A DNA stretch of 64,000 nt, from contig CP143430.1 of NCBI GenBank assembly GCA_039636795.1, positions 1,302,001 through 1,366,000 on the forward strand, in the 5' to 3' direction. How positions within the stretch are numbered: position 1 is the stretch's first letter; every line of letters starts with the position of its first letter. The notes under the pieces were generated by a model. That model was not told the DNA's origin. It saw only the letters and a list, made by a program, of their open reading frames with translations, and did no database searches. Positions 16,241-24,061 of this stretch are shown here, piece by piece. This DNA is from Micrococcaceae bacterium Sec5.1. Lineage in GTDB: Bacteria; Actinomycetota; Actinomycetes; Actinomycetales; Micrococcaceae. The translations under genes were made by a program, and so were the position numbers.

Positions 16241-16602
16241 GTCTACGCCCTTTTTGTGACCGGTGCGGGATCGCATGGCGGGATGTGCCGGCCGAGTTTG
16301 GTCCGTGGCAGACGATTTGGAAGCGTCACCGCCGCTACAGCGGCGACGGAACGTGGGACAGGATCCTGGCCGGGCTGCTGAAGGTGGCGGATGCCCCCAG
16401 TGAAGTGGACTGGTCGATTTCGGTGGACTCAACGGTGAACCGCGCCCACCAGCATGGCACCAATCTTCCCCGCACCACAGGGGGACCCGTCGAATTACAT
16501 GAATCTGTTTGCTGCGGGCGGGGACGCGCCGATGTTCACCCACCTCCTTCGACAAAGAGGACTACAAAGCTCGGAACGTCGTCGAACGGAACTTCAACGT
16601 CC
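16241..16602 (+). mobile_element. Decayed IS5/IS427-type transposase, internally deleted (copy B)
   Basis: Fragments of one transposase appear in order but in different frames. The N-terminal part is CGIAWRDVPAEFGPWQTIWKR and GTWDRILAGLL through VDWSISVDSTVNRAHQHGTN; then a shifted GGDAPMFTHLL; then FDKEDYKARNVVERNFN encoded by the 50 bp shared with copy A. Large internal deletions and frameshifts make it inactive. The fragment ends about 5 bases before the stop of the minus-strand NfeD-like gene. It lies inverted relative to copy A. Confidence 0.85.
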
Positions 16603-16606
16603 ACGG

Positions 16607-16858
16607 TCAGAATTCCCGCAGCACATCCGGGAGTTCGTCCACGTAGACGGTCTGCGGCGGCTCGAAGTAGATCACCAGCACCTTTTCGCCCACAGGGAAG
16701 ACACTCGTCTTGTCGAACGGGTAGGCAAAAAACGCGCTGGTACCGCCATGGAAGGGGAGCATGACTTCGCCGATTGTGCCCGGGGCGATGGTCCCGGTCA
16801 CCCTTCCGATCTTTCCGGTGAGGCTCCGATTGACCTCTCTATGCATCTGACGCCGCAT
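16607..16858 (-). CDS. Small NfeD-like (OB-fold) protein next to flotillin
   Basis: An 83-residue protein with the pattern of the NfeD soluble domain: SLTGKIGRVTGTIAPGTIGEVML, then VFPVGEKVLVIYFEPPQTVYV, a small beta-barrel without membrane helices. NfeD and flotillin genes are commonly paired, and NfeD proteins are thought to help flotillin assembly. The start overlaps the 3' end of the flotillin gene; ATG at 16858 or at 16846 (four codons in) are both possible. Its stop lies only 5 bases from IS remnant B, so the 3' end may have been altered, though the C-terminus looks natural. Confidence 0.7.
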   Translation of the reverse strand: MRRQMHREVNRSLTGKIGRVTGTIAPGTIGEVMLPFHGGTSAFFAYPFDKTSVFPVGEKVLVIYFEPPQTVYVDELPDVLREF

Positions 16859-18323
16859 CTGACGCCTTCGCCGGCGGAGACTTCACAGCAGTGGGCCGGG
16901 TTGGCTGTGCAGGCGGTCGGCCAGCTCCATTCCCCTTCAATGCGGAAGCCAGGGAGGGCAGAAAGCTGCCAACCTGGGACAGGATCCCACCCACCATGCC
17001 GTTCAATCCGTCGCCGCCATTGAGGACTGTCAGCTGGCCGATCCGTGAGAAAGGCTCTGCCGCGGCCGAAACGATGGCGGGCATGTTCTCGGCGATCTGC
17101 TGGTTGATGACGGCTTCCTGGTTTGTCTCCAACGCTTCACCACGGGCCTTGATACCTTCGGCCTCAGCCAACGCCTTGGCCTTCACTGCAGATGCTGCCG
17201 CATTACCGCGGGCAGTCGTTGCAGCTGCCTCGGCCTCACCTGTCACACGCGTTGCGCCGGCCATTGCCGCCGCAGCTCCCGCATTGGCTTGGGCCTCAAG
17301 TTCAACGCGCCGGGCGTTTGCCTGAGCGTCGAGTTCGATCCGCTTCGCGAGGGCCTCGGCGGCACTGATATCAGCAGCCTTCTTCGCTTCGGCTTCGGTC
17401 CTCTGGGCATACGCCTTGGCGTCGGCAGGCTTGCGGATGGTGGTCTGAAGTTTTTGCTCTTCGCGGTCGGCCTCGAGCTTGGCTACCTCGGTCTCCTGGA
17501 CCACCACTTGCTGCCGGGCTGTGGCGTCGGCGAGTGGTCCGGCCTGGGCAGCGTTGGCGCGGGCCTGCTCAGCATTCGCCTGCGCTGCAGATTGTTTGAT
17601 GGCGGACAGGCTTTGGGCATCAGCAATCAGTGCTGCAGCTTCCGCTTCCTTCTCAGCCGCTTCACGGTTGCGGGTTGCCTCGGCGATGCGGGCCTCCATC
17701 TTGACCTGGGCAATGTGCGGTTTGGCGAGGTTCTGGATGTAGCCCGTCGGGTCCTGCAGGTCCTTGATCTGCAGGGAATCCACTACGAGACCAAGCTTCT
17801 CCATCTCCACGCCACTCGCACTACGGACGAGTGACGCGAGCTTGTCGCGCTCGCGGATGATCTCTTCAACAGTCATGCTGCCGATGATGGAGCGGAGGTG
17901 GCCTTCAAACACGTTGTAGACCTGGCTCTCCATCTTCGGCTGCTGCCCCAGGAACCTCCGGGCAGCGTTCGCGATGAATGGGGGAGCGTCGCCAATCTTG
18001 TAGATCACCACGCCGTCCACAATCACCTGGATGCCCTGCGACGTCACACACGAAACCTTGAGTTCTGTTTCATTCAGCGTCAGTGCAAGGGTTCGGACAG
18101 TCTGCAGCCCGGGAACTACTAGAGCGCCCTTGCCCGTGACGATCTTGAAATCCATGCCGTCGGTATTCTCGAGCGTGCCGCGGGTCAGCCCCGAGATGAT
18201 CAGGGCCTCGTTCGGTTCCGCCACTTTCCACATCGCCTTGGTTGCCAACCAAACGAAGCCGATGACAACGATCACGCCAAGAATGCCGGCGATCAAGGGG
18301 AAAAATGCCGAGAGGTCGTCCAT
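16839..18323 (-). CDS. Flotillin-like SPFH/band 7 protein
   Basis: A 494-residue membrane scaffold protein. An N-terminal transmembrane helix (about 9-30, LIAGILGVIVVIGFVWLA) precedes an SPFH domain (about 35-210: EPNEALIISG, VVPGLQTVRTLALTLNE, TVEEIIRERDKLASLV). A long alanine/glutamate-rich coiled coil follows (about 210-410; repeated RVELEAQANA-type segments), then a glycine-containing C-terminal region and a Pro/Lys/Ala tail. Flotillins organise ordered membrane microdomains. It overlaps the NfeD-like gene, a typical partner. The repeated EAQAN/AEA motif is the usual flotillin hallmark. Confidence 0.9.
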   Translation of the reverse strand: MDDLSAFFPLIAGILGVIVVIGFVWLATKAMWKVAEPNEALIISGLTRGTLENTDGMDFKIVTGKGALVVPGLQTVRTLALTLNETELKVSCVTSQGIQVIVDGVVIYKIGDAPPFIANAARRFLGQQPKMESQVYNVFEGHLRSIIGSMTVEEIIRERDKLASLVRSASGVEMEKLGLVVDSLQIKDLQDPTGYIQNLAKPHIAQVKMEARIAEATRNREAAEKEAEAAALIADAQSLSAIKQSAAQANAEQARANAAQAGPLADATARQQVVVQETEVAKLEADREEQKLQTTIRKPADAKAYAQRTEAEAKKAADISAAEALAKRIELDAQANARRVELEAQANAGAAAAMAGATRVTGEAEAAATTARGNAAASAVKAKALAEAEGIKARGEALETNQEAVINQQIAENMPAIVSAAAEPFSRIGQLTVLNGGDGLNGMVGGILSQVGSFLPSLASALKGNGAGRPPAQPTRPTAVKSPPAKASDAASDA

Positions 18324-18635
18324 TGACCTTGTCCCTTCAGACGATGTGAACCGGCTTCATCCGTTGACCCCCATAGGCCATGTGCCTGTTCGTGTACACA
18401 GTCTCGTTGGGCCGCAGCAGGTAAGTCCAGCACATTTGTGCGTCATTTGTGCGACGACGCCGAGCCAAGCCGCGGGAGCCGTCCCACCCAACCCAGCGAC
18501 CCGCCGTCGAGCATTAACAAAAGAAGGCTGGTGCAACCTTTGGAGAGAATCCGTAGGTGGCTGCACCAGCTGCTAGTACGACTTTCTGTTATTAGTTGTG
18601 ACACCTGTTCATTGGCCGCTCCTAGTTCCCGGCTT
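18324..18635. other. Intergenic region with an inverted repeat
   Basis: No gene is seen in these 312 bases. Nine-base arms GCTGGTGCA (18527-18535) and TGCACCAGC (18562-18570) are separated by 26 bases. The region contains the flotillin promoter and the 3' flank of the DUF4383 gene, both on the minus strand. Confidence 0.5.
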
Positions 18636-19109
18636 CTATTGTTTCCGGGCTTTTTTATCGTCTGTGAAGTACTGGGCGAACATCCAACCGGCGGCGATCA
18701 TCAGGATGCCCAGCACCATGTGGGACCAGTTGTCCACGGAGTTCAGGGACAGGAAGTTGGCTGCCGAGTCCACGCCGACGCTCAGTCCGTAGATGCTCAG
18801 CACGATGTACAGTGCGCCGAAGCCCATCAGATAGTTCCGTGCACCGTGTGCTGTGCGGGACATTGCCCAACCCGTAGCGCCGATGGCCAGTTGCACGAGG
18901 TTGAGCAGCATGGATACCTGGAACACGCCAAAGAGCATCGCGTGAGAGTTCGGGCCGAAGAATTGCAGCTCCGAATACTGCATGGTGATGCCCGGAATGA
19001 ATCCCAGGACGCCGACCAGCGCAAGCACGGCACCCACACCTATGCCAACAACCTGAATGTCTTGCCGTCCGAAGTGGACACCGCGTGCATGTGAAGCAGA
19101 CGTACTCAT
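18636..19109 (-). CDS. DUF4383 domain membrane protein
   Basis: A 157-residue protein with four predicted transmembrane helices: VVGIGVGAVLALVGVLGFIPG, MLFGVFQVSMLLNLVQLAIG, YLMGFGALYIVLSIYGLSVG and NWSHMVLGILMIAAGWMFA. The GFIPGI...HLLF-type first half and the LHxxLG-like fourth helix (NWSHMVLG) match DUF4383, a small actinobacterial membrane family of unknown role. GGAG lies a short distance upstream of the ATG at 19109. It is isolated, with no operon partner on its strand. Confidence 0.8.
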   Translation of the reverse strand: MSTSASHARGVHFGRQDIQVVGIGVGAVLALVGVLGFIPGITMQYSELQFFGPNSHAMLFGVFQVSMLLNLVQLAIGATGWAMSRTAHGARNYLMGFGALYIVLSIYGLSVGVDSAANFLSLNSVDNWSHMVLGILMIAAGWMFAQYFTDDKKARKQ

Positions 19110-19239
19110 GTGCTCCTCCAGTCACCCCTTTGCGAACATCTCCCATTTTACGGCCGGTTCACGCAAAAAGCGCTGGAATTGGCGGTATTACAGGGCGCCT
19201 GCCGGGGGAGCGCCGCCTACCGTGGCACGATAGGACACG

Positions 19240-20571
19240 ATGAAACTGCGCGCTGATCAGACCGGAAACCGTGGCCTCCCGATGCCCCTTTGGCTACAGG
19301 GTGGTTTGGAAGCAGCGCAGGCAGCCTTCATTTCGGCCATCGTTGTTGTGCTTCCGCTGGTAGGTGTGTGGGCCACTGACGGCTTCCAGAACAGAAACGT
19401 GGACTTCCTGGCGCGCCTGGCCGGGCAGGCGTGGCTGCTGATCCACGGTGTTCCGCTGACCTTGGCGCAGGTCAACATAGGCACAGCCGGTCAGCCTGGA
19501 ACAGGTCTTCTTTCGTTGATTCCCCTGGGCCTTACGCTCATCCCGTTCCTGCTTGCATGGCGAGCGGGGCGACGACTTGCACGCGCTTCCTACACGGACC
19601 AGCTGTGGCAGGCATTCATGGGCGCCTGCGTTGTATACGCCGCGTTCGGGACGGCCACAGGATTCGTGTGTCGCACACCCGAAGTGGTCATTAACCTGTG
19701 GTTCGCCATGACCATCCCGTTGATCTCGTTCGCGCTCGGCTTGGTGGTCGGCGCCCGACGCGAGGCAGGCTCCTGGAGCAGGCTCATTGGCGTGGACGCC
19801 GTCGCCTGGATCGCCAAGACCAGCCAACATTCACGATGGGCGGGCTCCTACGTCGGCTCAGCGCTGAAAGCCGGATTCGTTGCGACCATGGCTGCAGTTT
19901 GTCTCGCTGCGGTGCTGTTGGCCGTGGACATTGTGTGGCACTGGACGGACATCATCGCTGTTTACGAAGGTCTCCAGGCTGGCGCTTTAGGCGGGGCCGT
20001 CCTCACGATCGCGCAGCTCGGATTCCTTCCCAACCTCGTGGTCTTTGCTTTGGCATGGTCTTCGGGGGCTGGCTTCTCGCTGGGCGTCGGCTCGCACGCA
20101 GGGCCGCTGGGCACCGCCGTCGGGCCCCTGCCTGCCGTCCCGATTTTCGGTGGGCTTCCCTCCGGACAACTCGACGCAGGGCCCATGGCTCTCGCCCTCC
20201 CCGTGGTTGCGGGGATCATGGCCGGCTGGTGGTTCCTCCGCGAAGGCGAAAACCACTTCGATGAGTGGCTCTCCATCAAAATCAAGGCCCGCTGGTTCAC
20301 AGCGGCGGCGTCCACGTTGTTCCTGGGCGCGTTCATTGGAGCTGTCGCCGGGGTCTTGAGCGGTGCACTCGCATGGGTCGCCCGAGGTTCAGCCGGTATC
20401 GGCCGGCTCACGGAAATCGGACCACACCCGCTGTGGACGGCAGTCTGGTTGGCCGCCGAAGTGGGCATCGGCGTCGTGATCGGTTACGCAGTGGGGCCCT
20501 GGCTGGAACGCCGCCAAAAGCTGCGCGAGGCGAACCTTGACGAAGTAGCGTTCGACGACGAACACGCCTGA
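19240..20571 (+). CDS. DUF6350 family polytopic membrane protein
   Basis: A 443-residue protein with about ten transmembrane helices. An N-terminal region (LWLQGGLEAAQAAFISAIVVVLPLVGVWATDG) and glycine-rich loops (GQPGTGLLSLIPLGLTLIP, GGLPSGQLDAGPMALALPV) are typical of DUF6350, an actinobacterial family often found just upstream of purN-purH. AGGA sits a few bases before the ATG. Some members are described as PerM-like proteins linked to cell division, but nothing in this sequence assigns a function. It is followed tail to tail, 10 bases away, by a small membrane protein on the opposite strand. Confidence 0.78.
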   Translation: MKLRADQTGNRGLPMPLWLQGGLEAAQAAFISAIVVVLPLVGVWATDGFQNRNVDFLARLAGQAWLLIHGVPLTLAQVNIGTAGQPGTGLLSLIPLGLTLIPFLLAWRAGRRLARASYTDQLWQAFMGACVVYAAFGTATGFVCRTPEVVINLWFAMTIPLISFALGLVVGARREAGSWSRLIGVDAVAWIAKTSQHSRWAGSYVGSALKAGFVATMAAVCLAAVLLAVDIVWHWTDIIAVYEGLQAGALGGAVLTIAQLGFLPNLVVFALAWSSGAGFSLGVGSHAGPLGTAVGPLPAVPIFGGLPSGQLDAGPMALALPVVAGIMAGWWFLREGENHFDEWLSIKIKARWFTAAASTLFLGAFIGAVAGVLSGALAWVARGSAGIGRLTEIGPHPLWTAVWLAAEVGIGVVIGYAVGPWLERRQKLREANLDEVAFDDEHA

Positions 20572-20581
20572 GCTTGTCCGT

Positions 20582-21004
20582 TTAGCGGACCGGGCCCGGC
20601 ATCGAGTCCTCAAGCTGCGTGAGGCACTGCGTTTTGGCCGATTCCGTCAGGGCTGAGCGAGCGCAATCCTGATACGTGGTGACTTGTTTGAAGAAGAGCA
20701 CAGACGTCAGAATCAGCAGGCACATGACAGCCGAGACCACGAGTCCAGAGATGGTGCCGAGCAACACCAGCCGGGGATGCTTGTACTTCACCGACCGGAC
20801 CAGGACCACAATCCCCAACACCAAACCTGCAATGGTCAGGATGGCGCTTAACCACACGTAGTTCACGTTCAGGGAGAACACGAAAAACGATCCCAAAGCC
20901 GACAAAAGGAAAGCGCGGAACAAGATCTGTGTCACGCCGAACGCGGACTTTTCCGCGGCAGTGCGGGGTTGCTGGCTCGGCCTGGGACGGACGTCGGGAT
21001 TCAT
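20582..21004 (-). CDS. Small membrane protein, unknown function
   Basis: A 140-residue protein with a polar N-terminus (NPDVRPRPSQQPRTAAEKS) and three hydrophobic segments (AFLLSALGSFFVFSL, WLSAILTIAGLVLGIVVLV, LVLLGTISGLVVSAVMCLLIL). A short extracytoplasmic tail contains two cysteines (YQDCARSAL, AKTQCLTQLED) that could form a disulfide. ATG 21004 is preferred over one nine codons upstream, which would run into the divergent purN promoter. It is divergent from purN with 38 bases between starts. The family is not recognised beyond a general small actinobacterial membrane protein. Confidence 0.6.
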   Translation of the reverse strand: MNPDVRPRPSQQPRTAAEKSAFGVTQILFRAFLLSALGSFFVFSLNVNYVWLSAILTIAGLVLGIVVLVRSVKYKHPRLVLLGTISGLVVSAVMCLLILTSVLFFKQVTTYQDCARSALTESAKTQCLTQLEDSMPGPVR

Positions 21005-21030
21005 GTTTTCCAGCCTACGCGAGCCGCCCA

Positions 21031-21042
21031 TAAGCTAGTGCA
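21031..21042 (+). promoter_or_regulatory. -10 element giving a leaderless purN mRNA
   Basis: TAAGCT (21031-21036) is followed by exactly six bases and then ATG 21043. No Shine-Dalgarno is present. The same geometry precedes the LtrA gene and the histidine kinase gene. Confidence 0.5.
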
Positions 21043-21627
21043 ATGCGCATTGTTGTCCTCGTGTCCGGTACTGGTTCCAATCTTCAGGCTGTCATCGACG
21101 CCGTGAAGTCGGGTGAACTGGATGTCGAGATCGCCGCTGTGGGTGCGGACCGGCCTGATACTTACGGCGTGGAGCGCTCCGACGAGGCCGGGATTGAGAC
21201 CTTCGTGGTGAACTTCAACTCCTTTGAAACCCGCGCCGAATGGGACGCTGCCCTGCGCGACAAGGTCCTTTCCTATAACCCGGATGTGGTGGTGTCCTCC
21301 GGTTTCATGCGGATCGTGAGCGCCGACTTCATCGACGCCTTCAATGGCAAGTACGTCAACACACACCCGGCGCTGCTGCCATCCTTCCCGGGCGCCCACG
21401 GTGTCCGCGACGCCATGGCTTACGGCGTGAAGGTCACGGGCTGCACGGTTCATTGGGCCGACGCCGGCGTGGACACAGGGCCCATCATCGCCCAGGAAGC
21501 CGTCTCCGTTCTGCCGGACGACTCCGAGGAAACACTCCACGAGCGCATCAAGGTAGTGGAGCGCCGCCTGCTGGTCCAAACGCTGGCGAACCTCGCCGCT
21601 GAGCTCGCCGACAGCCGCAACAAGTAG
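21043..21627 (+). CDS. purN: Phosphoribosylglycinamide formyltransferase
   Basis: A 194-residue cytosolic enzyme transferring a formyl group from 10-formyl-THF to GAR in step 3 of purine synthesis. The phosphate-binding loop SGTGSNLQAVI is at 8-18. The catalytic triad is Asn106, His108 and Asp144, in NTHPALLPSFPGAHG and WADAGVDTGPI, matching the E. coli numbering. Length is normal. purH, its usual neighbour, lies 3.5 kb downstream because three amino-sugar genes on the opposite strand intervene. A REP-like hairpin follows its stop. Confidence 0.95.
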   Translation: MRIVVLVSGTGSNLQAVIDAVKSGELDVEIAAVGADRPDTYGVERSDEAGIETFVVNFNSFETRAEWDAALRDKVLSYNPDVVVSSGFMRIVSADFIDAFNGKYVNTHPALLPSFPGAHGVRDAMAYGVKVTGCTVHWADAGVDTGPIIAQEAVSVLPDDSEETLHERIKVVERRLLVQTLANLAAELADSRNK

Positions 21628-21630
21628 CTG

Positions 21631-21682
21631 GCAGTAGTGGTTGTTCCCAGCGCTGAGAACAACCACTACTGCGACTCAGTTG
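21631..21682. repeat. REP-like palindrome, family 1, copy A
   Basis: Perfect 15-bp arms GCAGTAGTGGTTGTT (21631-21645) and AACAACCACTACTGC (21658-21672) with a 12-base loop, followed by GACTCAGTTG. It starts four bases after the purN stop and lies between convergent genes. A close relative occurs at 33581-33642. It probably acts as a bidirectional terminator. Confidence 0.75.
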
Positions 21683-21697
21683 GGCAAGGCGGGCACG

Positions 21698-23050
21698 CTA
21701 CTGCAACACGCGCTGCTTCGTTTCAGGAGCGAAGAACGCCATCCACAAAACCGAGAGCAGGACCAGCCCGCCGGCCATCGCGAAGGACTGCGCCAAGCCG
21801 AATTCCGGCCAGAAGAACGAGGCGAACACCAAAGGCCCGAAGCCTGCGCCGACCCGGGAGAACGTCGAAGCCCAGCCGAATCCCGAGCCTCTGAGTTCCG
21901 TGGGATACAGCTCGGACACGTAGGCGTACAGGACCGGGATTGCCACCTGGACCACGAAGCCGAACACCAGCAGCCAGAACACAGCCGCCGAAGGCACGTC
22001 CACCACAAACGCGACGATCACCAGCGTCAGCGCTGAGAGTGGACCGGTGACGGCGAGGATCCACTTACGGCCCACTCGCTCCACCAGCAGCGCGGCAGCT
22101 ATGACGCCCAAAAGCCCGACGGCGGCCATCCCGGCCGTGGTGACGAAGGCTTTGTACTCCTCGAACCCGGCACCAATAAGGATCCGGGGCATCCACGTGA
22201 GAGACACGTAGTAGACCAACAGGATGCTGAAGAACAGCGCCCAGGCGGCAGTAGTGATTTTCCAGTTGAAGGTCCAGATCCTGCGCAGCTGTTCCCAAGC
22301 ACTGCCGGGGGAGAGCCTGGGAGCGGCTTGGGGTTCGGGCAGGCTATAAGCCCGGGGTGAAGCGCCGGTGGCCTCCACCAAAGAATCAATCACGGCTGCT
22401 GCCTCAGTCCGCCGGCCGGCCCGAATCAGGAACAACGGAGACTCGGGAACACTGCGGCGCACCCAGAAAACGAGGAGCGCAGGCAACACCATGATCAGCA
22501 TGGTGAGCCGCCAGTCGCCGAAGGCAGCAACGAGGCCAGCCGAGATGAAGCCACAAAGCGCCGCACCCACAGGCCACCAGCCATCCATTGCAGTGAGGAC
22601 TCGGCCCCGCTGCTTGCGCGGCGTGAACTCACCCACCAGAGCGTAGTCCACCGGGATGCAGCCGCCCAGCCCGAACCCGGCCATGAAGCGGAAGATACAG
22701 AACCACACGATGTCCGGTGCGAAGGCGCCGAGCACTGTAAAGATGCTGAAGATCAGGAGGGTGGCGGTGAACGCCTTCTTGCGCCCGATGGTGTCGGCGA
22801 TGGTTCCCCACGCGAACGCGCCGACGGCCATGCCGATCAGGTTGGCGGTGCCGATCCACGCAGCGTCAGCGGGCTGCAGGGACCAATGCTTGGACAGCAG
22901 CGGAATGAGGATGCCGTTGAGCGTCACGTCCCATGCATCGAACATGAACCCCAGGCCACCGATCACGAAGATCCTGCCTTGAACCTTCCAGCGCCACGGC
23001 AGTTCCTGCACAACTTGCTCGCCGCTGGGCACGGCTGTGTATGTATTCAT
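21698..23050 (-). CDS. MFS transporter, metabolite:H+ symporter type
   Basis: A 450-residue transporter with 12 predicted helices. It carries the MFS motif after helix 2 (GTIADTIGRKKAF), RFMAGFGLGGCIPVDYALVGEF, and the second-half equivalent LLVERVGRKW. The C-terminus contains PTELRGSGFGWASTFSRVGAG, typical of the sugar/aromatic-acid symporter branch. ATG 23050 is chosen because AGGAGGGCAG precedes it. It lies 51 bases downstream of murQ and behind a sugar kinase on the same strand, so its substrate is plausibly MurNAc, GlcNAc or a muropeptide sugar; this is context-based inference. Confidence 0.82.
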   Translation of the reverse strand: MNTYTAVPSGEQVVQELPWRWKVQGRIFVIGGLGFMFDAWDVTLNGILIPLLSKHWSLQPADAAWIGTANLIGMAVGAFAWGTIADTIGRKKAFTATLLIFSIFTVLGAFAPDIVWFCIFRFMAGFGLGGCIPVDYALVGEFTPRKQRGRVLTAMDGWWPVGAALCGFISAGLVAAFGDWRLTMLIMVLPALLVFWVRRSVPESPLFLIRAGRRTEAAAVIDSLVEATGASPRAYSLPEPQAAPRLSPGSAWEQLRRIWTFNWKITTAAWALFFSILLVYYVSLTWMPRILIGAGFEEYKAFVTTAGMAAVGLLGVIAAALLVERVGRKWILAVTGPLSALTLVIVAFVVDVPSAAVFWLLVFGFVVQVAIPVLYAYVSELYPTELRGSGFGWASTFSRVGAGFGPLVFASFFWPEFGLAQSFAMAGGLVLLSVLWMAFFAPETKQRVLQ

Positions 23051-23101
23051 CTGCCCTCCTGCATGCAACTTTATGCGCTGGGGCCAACACCGCCGTTTGC
23101 G

Positions 23102-24061
23102 TTACTTCTGGTTTTCGATCGCCCTCCGCAGGAAACCGCCCGCTTCCTCCAGAGCACTCTTGGCCTGAGCTGGTTCGATGCCGGTCAGCAGCATCAGGAT
23201 GGCTGCTTTGACAGAGCCGTTGACCGAATCCAATGCGGCTACGGCTTCATGCGCGTCGACGCCGGTCGCGTGCTGCACTGTCCTTTGGGAGCGTGCCAGG
23301 AGTTTCTCGTTGGTCGCACGGAGGTCAACCATCAGGTTCCCGTACGTCTTGCCGAGCTTCACCATTACCAGCGTGCTGATCATGTTCAGGACAAGCTTCT
23401 GCGCCGTGCCCGAGTTCAGTCGCGTGGAGCCCGCAATGAACTCCGGCCCCACAACCACCTCAATCGCCACGTCCGCCAGATGGCTGACGGCCGAGCCCTT
23501 ATTACACGCCAGCGACGCCGTGAACGCCCCCTTCTTCCGGGCCTCTTCCAGCGCGCCGATCACGTAAGGCGTTCGGCCGGACGCAGTAATACCCACGACG
23601 GCGTCCGCTTCCGTCACGTTAATATCGTGCAGGTCGCGCGCGCCTGCAGTCGCGTTATCCTCGGCATACTCCACCGGTTTCTGGATCGCTTGGACGCCAC
23701 CTGCGATAAGTCCGACGACGAGTCCCGGCGGGGTGCCGAACGTCGGCGGGCACTCGCTCGCGTCGAGCACACCCAGTCGCCCGGCCGTTCCAGCACCCAC
23801 ATACAGAAGGCGACCCCCGCGCTGGAGTCGCTCCGCAACGGCGTCGACCGTTTGCACGATCGCGGGGCTCGCCGCCTCAACCGCAGCGTGTACTCCTGCA
23901 CTGTGGGCAAGCATGGCCGCGACGAGTTCCTCCGTGCCCAGGATGTCCAGCTCGCTCAGGTTCTCGGCCGCGGCTTCCGTCTCCAGCCCTGCGAGTTCAG
24001 TGCGCAGGCCCGCAAGCCTGTCCGCGTCAGTGGGGCTAATCGGGCCAGTTTGTTCCGTCAC
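23102..24061 (-). CDS. murQ: N-acetylmuramic acid 6-phosphate etherase
   Basis: A 319-residue SIS-domain lyase that splits MurNAc-6-phosphate to GlcNAc-6-phosphate and D-lactate in peptidoglycan recycling. Family segments include LSELDILGTEELVAAM, GRLLYVGAGTAGRLGVLDASECPPTFG (about 85-111), GITASGRTPYVIGAL, and NSGTAQKLVLNMISTLVMVKLGK. The start is GTG 24061 with AAAGG upstream; the frame is open further but lacks family similarity. It overlaps the 3' end of the kinase gene by 26 bases. With the kinase upstream it forms a complete route from MurNAc or its 6-phosphate. Confidence 0.93.
   Translation of the reverse strand: MTEQTGPISPTDADRLAGLRTELAGLETEAAAENLSELDILGTEELVAAMLAHSAGVHAAVEAASPAIVQTVDAVAERLQRGGRLLYVGAGTAGRLGVLDASECPPTFGTPPGLVVGLIAGGVQAIQKPVEYAEDNATAGARDLHDINVTEADAVVGITASGRTPYVIGALEEARKKGAFTASLACNKGSAVSHLADVAIEVVVGPEFIAGSTRLNSGTAQKLVLNMISTLVMVKLGKTYGNLMVDLRATNEKLLARSQRTVQHATGVDAHEAVAALDSVNGSVKAAILMLLTGIEPAQAKSALEEAGGFLRRAIENQK

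Noticed and set aside
12238-16602. The region between the two IS remnants as an active composite transposon
   Set aside because: Both transposase copies are incomplete and frameshifted, their ends are not matching, and no target-site duplication could be seen.
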